Positions 12,950-16,112 of a stretch of 16,112 nucleotides of DNA are shown piece by piece. Source of the DNA: Chloroflexota bacterium (GTDB lineage Bacteria; Chloroflexota; Dehalococcoidia; SHYB01); the NCBI GenBank assembly GCA_016200725.1, contig JACQEE010000082.1, positions 1 through 16,112 of the forward strand. The letters run 5' to 3'. The notes under the pieces were generated by a model. It worked only from the letters and a program-made list of their open reading frames with translations. It did no database searches and was not told the DNA's origin. Position 1 is the first letter of the stretch; each line of letters starts with the position of its first letter. The position numbers were made by a program, and so were the translations under genes.

Positions 12950-13867
12950 ATGAGGCTGGCGGGGAAGGTTGCGATAGTGACGGGCGCGGGGCGCGGCATC
13001 GGGAGAGGCATCGCGCTGGCGTTTGCGGCGCAGGGCGCGAAGGTGGCCGTTGCCGACTACGGCGGGCCTGTCGACGCTGTTGGACGCGGCTCGCGCGCGC
13101 CGGCGGACGAGGTTGCGGCGGAGATCGGCGAGCGCGGCGGCGAGGCGGTCGCGTGCTACGAGAACGTCGCGACGATGGAGGGCGGGCACCGCGTCGTGCA
13201 GACGGCCCTCGAGCGCTTCGGGCGCCTCGACATCCTCGCGTGCGCCGCGGGCATCCTGGTGCAGAAGCCGCTGTGGGAGTTCACCGAGGAGGACTGGGAC
13301 TCGGTGATCAACGTGCACCTCAAAGGGCACTTCGCCACGACGCGGGCGGCCATCGAGCCGATGCGGGCGCAGCGGAGTGGACGCCTGCTGTTCTTCTCGT
13401 CGGCCGCCGCGCTATCGGGGTCACCGCTGCAGGCGAGTTACTCGACGGCGAAGGCGGGCGTGATCGGCTTTACGTGGAGTTGCGCGAATGCGCTACGCGA
13501 GTACGGCATCACGGCGAACTGCATCCTGCCCGGCGGCGCGACGCGCATGACGGACAAGATCTGGGGAGAGTTAGGGACACTCACCGACCAGGTGGGCCAG
13601 CGGTTGCGCAGCGACCTCGCGGCAGGGACGTATCGCGACCCAGAGAACGTGTCGCCGCTGGCGGTCTACCTTGCGTCGGAGGCGGCGAGCGGGATCACAG
13701 GCCAGGTGTTCGGCGCGGTGGGCTACCAGATCACGCACTTTAAGCCGTTCGAGGCGGCACACACGTGGCGCGCGGAAGGGCCGATCAAGGTGGACGAGGT
13801 GTTCCGCCGCTGGCCGAAGGAGTTCGGCGAGCGCCTGGAGCACAAGGGGATCAAGTGGCCGCCGTAA
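12950..13867 (+). CDS. Short-chain dehydrogenase/reductase
   Basis: Classical SDR of 305 residues, longer than the usual 250. The Rossmann motif TGAGRGIG is at 11-18. The catalytic tetrad is Asn121, Ser151, Tyr164 and Lys168 (YSTAK). The usual NNAG after beta-4 is CAAG (98-101), a variant seen in the family. The insert at about 38-52 (GGPVDAVGRGSRAPADE) resembles MFE-2-type hydroxyacyl-CoA dehydrogenases and relatives. The C-terminal 60 residues (KPFEAAHTWRAEGPIKVDEVFRR onwards) extend beyond the core and may shape the substrate pocket. The substrate cannot be named; an alcohol or 3-hydroxyacyl-CoA type is likely. AAAGGATAG at about 12934-12942, overlapping the previous stop, can serve as ribosome binding site, so translation is coupled to the damaged SnoaL-like gene. 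Confidence 0.93.
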   Translation: MRLAGKVAIVTGAGRGIGRGIALAFAAQGAKVAVADYGGPVDAVGRGSRAPADEVAAEIGERGGEAVACYENVATMEGGHRVVQTALERFGRLDILACAAGILVQKPLWEFTEEDWDSVINVHLKGHFATTRAAIEPMRAQRSGRLLFFSSAAALSGSPLQASYSTAKAGVIGFTWSCANALREYGITANCILPGGATRMTDKIWGELGTLTDQVGQRLRSDLAAGTYRDPENVSPLAVYLASEAASGITGQVFGAVGYQITHFKPFEAAHTWRAEGPIKVDEVFRRWPKEFGERLEHKGIKWPP

Positions 13868-13937
13868 CAGCGAGAGGGAATCTTTGGAAGACAGACTGAG
13901 ATTCGAAGGTCATGCAGGCAAGGGGTCGAATCAGGAT

Positions 13938-14144
13938 CTAGCAGTCCGACGGCTTCGCGGAGACGGGACTCGCCTTGCGGTTAACCCACGCGATCCGAAG
14001 GAATGCGAACCTCAATCCGGAGAAAGCGCACTGACACGACGTGCAGTAGTAGTGACGCTCGAAGGCAAGTTGACGCTGTTTCGTCACGGTAGTTTGACGA
14101 CAAGTTGGGCACTTGCGGTGGATGCTGATGACCACGGCTGACAT
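13938..14144 (-). CDS. Possible small zinc-ribbon protein
   Basis: A 68-residue frame with a four-Cys zinc-ribbon spacing: Cys12-x2-Cys15 (CPTC) and Cys34-x2-Cys37 (CTSC), with aromatic HYY before the second pair. This pattern is unlikely by chance and would make a small metal-bound fold, perhaps nucleic-acid binding. There is no good Shine-Dalgarno before the ATG at 14144, and the family is not recognised. It lies 83 bases downstream of uvrC on the same strand and convergent with the SDR gene. It could also be a fragment of a larger broken gene. The rest of 13868-14227 holds nothing else I can name. Confidence 0.42.
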   Translation of the reverse strand: MSAVVISIHRKCPTCRQTTVTKQRQLAFERHYYCTSCQCAFSGLRFAFLRIAWVNRKASPVSAKPSDC

Positions 14145-14227
14145 TCTTGTGGCAAAGCGATTGGCGAAACAATCAGGGAAGGCTTGTACGTATTGTCACG
14201 GTCAACGGTGCGACGATACGGTCAGAC

Positions 14228-15434
14228 CTACAACGCTTCCTTGATCTTCTCGGCTAGGCGGCGGGTCATGCCGACGACGGTGGAGAGTTCTTCCACGGGC
14301 GCCTCTCGGATGCCCTGGACGGAGCCGAACTTTCGGATCAGGGCTTTCTTGCGACGCGGACCGATGCCGGGGATCTCGTCGAGGGCGGAGCGGATGCCGG
14401 ACTTGCCGCGCACGTTGCGGTGATAGGTGATTGCGAAGCGGTGCGCCTCGTCGCGCATGCGCTGGACGAGGTAGAGGCCCTGCGAGTTGCGCGGCAGGAC
14501 GATAGGCTCGTCCATGTCGGGGATGAAGATTTCCTCTTCGCGTTTGGCGATGCTGGCGAGCGGGATGTCGGCGAAACCGAGTTCGAGTATGACCTCGAGT
14601 GCAGCGTTGAGGTGGCCCTTGCCGCCATCGATGAAGACGAGGTTGGGGAGTTGGGACCAGCCTTTGTCGTCAGCGGGTGGTGCCTCGGGGGCATGGGAGG
14701 GCGTCGATTTGCCGAAGCGGCGACGAAGCATCTCCTGCATCATGGCGTAGTCGTTGCTGCCCTGGACGGTGCGGATCTTGAAGCGGCGATAGCCCTGGGG
14801 CTTGGGGTTGCCGTTCTCGAAGACGACCATGCTGCCGACGGCGCTCGTGCCCTGGATGGTGGAGATGTCGTAGGTCTCGATGCGCTTGGGGAGCGCGGGT
14901 AGGCTGAGCGCTTCCTGGAGTTCCTCGAGAGCGGCGGAGACCTTCTCGTGGTCGGCCATCCACCGGACGCGGCGCTGCTCGAGGCCTTCGTGGGCGTTGC
15001 GGGCGACCAACTCGACGAGGCGATGGCGCTCGCCGCGGATGGGCACTTTGATGGCGACTCGCTTGCCGCGACGCCGCTCGATGAGTTCCTGCACCTCGTC
15101 GCGGTTGGCGGGCTCGTGCTGCAGGAGCACCTCGGCGGGCAGATGCGAGGCGGTGGTGTAGTACTGCTTGACGAACTCGCTGAGGACGGCATCGGCCTGT
15201 TCGCCGCGGGTGCCCGCCATGATGAAGTGATCGCGGCCGGTGAGGAGGCCGTTGCGTATGAAGAAGGCCTCGACCCAGGCTTCGTCGTCGTCCTGCGCCA
15301 GGGCGAAGATGTCCTGATCGTCGCGCTCGAGAGAGACGGCCTTCTGCTCCTCGGCGACGCGCTCGATGGCGCGGACCTGATCGCGGAGAGATGCGGCGCG
15401 TTCGAACTTGAGGTCGGCGGAGGCGCGTTCCATC
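14228..15434 (-). pseudogene. uvrC: Excinuclease ABC subunit C, C-terminal part (broken gene)
   Basis: UvrC makes the two incisions beside UvrAB-marked DNA damage. This part carries the UVR (UvrB-binding) motif MERASADLKFERAASLRDQ, the RNase H-like endonuclease domain for the 5' cut (YDISTIQGTSAVGSMVVFENG split, near 14870-14810; FIDGGKGH), and the C-terminal helix-hairpin-helix repeats (LDEIPGIGPRRKKALIRKFG and VVGMTRRLAEKI). About 402 residues are intact and end at TAA-free frame stop 14228. It is in a different frame from the N-terminal part at 15571-16047, with a 136-base copied segment in between. The region normally linking the GIY-YIG domain to UVR, with its RPCL..RC.APC cysteines, is absent. 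The gene as given cannot make full UvrC; a real loss of nucleotide excision repair or an assembly error are the two explanations. Confidence 0.9.
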
Positions 15435-15570
15435 TCGTCCTTGAGGCGAATGTTGAAGCGGGGCTGGTGCTTCTTGATCAGGTTGTTCTCGAGAAGCAGC
15501 GCCTCGGCCTCGGAGTCGGTGACGATGTACTCGAAGTCGGCGACGCGCGGGACAAGTTCGGCGACCTTGA
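15435..15570 (-). repeat. Copied segment inside uvrC, copy A (misplaced)
   Basis: These 136 bases equal 15752-15887 except at one position (15494 A versus 15811 C), an offset of 317. Copy A starts exactly after codon 159 of uvrC and ends where the natural UVR-domain sequence begins. It is out of frame with the N-terminal part but in frame with the C-terminal part. It stands where about 50 other uvrC codons should be. Confidence 0.95.
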
Positions 15571-16047
15571 GATGATCTTGGTGCAGGAGCGGTAAGGGAA
15601 GAGGCGCTTGAGCAAGGCCATGGTCTTGCGCATGGAACTCGCGCTGGCGAAGGGGCCGAAGTAGCGCGCGCCATCGTCCTTGACGCGTCTCGTCACATCG
15701 AGACGAGGCCAGTCTTCGTTGAGCGTGATCTTGATGTAGGGGTAATTCTTGTCGTCCTTGAGGCGAATGTTGAAGCGGGGCTGGTGCTTCTTGATCAGGT
15801 TGTTCTCGAGCAGCAGCGCCTCGGCCTCGGAGTCGGTGACGATGTACTCGAAGTCGGCGACGCGCGGGACAAGTTCGGCGACCTTGATCGAGAAGTCGCC
15901 CGGGGAACCGAAGTAGGAGCGGAGACGGCTGCGGAGATTGGAGGCTTTGCCGACATAGAGCACCTGCCTCTGGGCGTCTCTCATGATGTAGACGCCGGGC
16001 TTCATCGGTGTCGCGGCTAGGAGTTGTGCGGCTCGAGTTCCATCCAT
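15571..16047 (-). pseudogene. uvrC: Excinuclease ABC subunit C, N-terminal GIY-YIG part (broken gene)
   Basis: Residues 1-159 of UvrC, the GIY-YIG nuclease domain that makes the 3' incision. PGVYIMRDAQRQVLYVGKA (17-35) is the GVY-YVG core, followed by NLRSRLRSYF, ENNLIKKHQPRFNIRLKDDK (81-100) and RYFGPFASASSMRKTMALLK up to LFPYRSCTKII. From 15570 the frame runs into copy A of the duplicated segment, yields unrelated residues (SRSPNLSRASPTSS) and stops at 15478. The ATG at 16047 begins at the normal family start; no strong Shine-Dalgarno precedes it. The last 65 bases of the window (16048-16112) show no further gene. Confidence 0.9.
15752..15887 (-). repeat. Source segment inside uvrC, copy B (native position)
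   Basis: Encodes KVAELVPRVADFEYIV through FNIRLKDD in the correct UvrC context within the GIY-YIG domain, so it is the original. Copy A at 15435-15570 is the duplicate. The single difference would be synonymous (Leu) in the native frame. Confidence 0.95.
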
Positions 16048-16112
16048 AGCAATCGCATTGTAGTAGATGGTGTGCCGTCGCTCAGATTTGAGAGGCGCTC
16101 GCGGAGGCTGAC

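Overview
This looks like a chromosomal window from a GC-rich bacterium. The gene content (argJ-argB-argD cluster, etfBA, NAD-dependent aldehyde dehydrogenase, SDR, EF-G paralogue) and the abundance of short GC-rich intergenic palindromes would fit an uncultured Chloroflexota (Dehalococcoidia-like) genome. That placement is an impression from protein style, not proven. There is no phage, plasmid, IS transposase, CRISPR, rRNA or tRNA visible.

Layout. 1-3270 (minus strand): arginine biosynthesis, in transcription order argJ, a small gene for a strongly basic Lys/Pro-rich protein that starts inside the argJ stop (4-base overlap), argB, and argD (cut by the window edge). 3390-5889 (plus): a three-helix membrane protein and an EF-G paralogue with a good promoter and ribosome binding site. 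5893-8042 (minus): etfB (front third missing), etfA and an unknown 148-residue protein, apparently one operon. 8064-9527 (minus): an aldehyde dehydrogenase. 9541-10408: about 870 bases with no convincing gene, full of hairpins and repeats. 10409-10825 (minus): a two-cluster ferredoxin fused to a Cys-rich zinc-ribbon-like tail. 11063-11800 (minus): a lipoprotein joining a CopC-like domain to a type 1 copper (cupredoxin) domain. 11994-12422 (plus): conserved-looking unknown protein. 12618-13867 (plus): a broken SnoaL/NTF2-like gene followed by an SDR oxidoreductase. 13938-14144 (minus): possible small zinc-ribbon protein. 14228-16047 (minus): uvrC, broken by an internal copied segment.

Function. 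The arginine genes form the acetyl-cycling pathway: ArgJ recycles acetyl groups, ArgB phosphorylates acetylglutamate, and ArgD transaminates. The etf, aldehyde dehydrogenase, SDR and ferredoxin genes suggest a heterotroph oxidising acyl-CoA, alcohol or aldehyde substrates.

The most notable feature is that three otherwise ordinary genes are structurally damaged in one 16-kb stretch. etfB has lost its 5' part at a 53-base imperfect inverted repeat. The SnoaL-like gene has an internal, out-of-frame deletion. In uvrC about 50 codons are replaced by a 136-base, 135/136-identical copy of an upstream part of the same gene. These could be real rearrangements or assembly errors; reads across the junctions would decide. 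I did not find a convincing new defence or mobile system.
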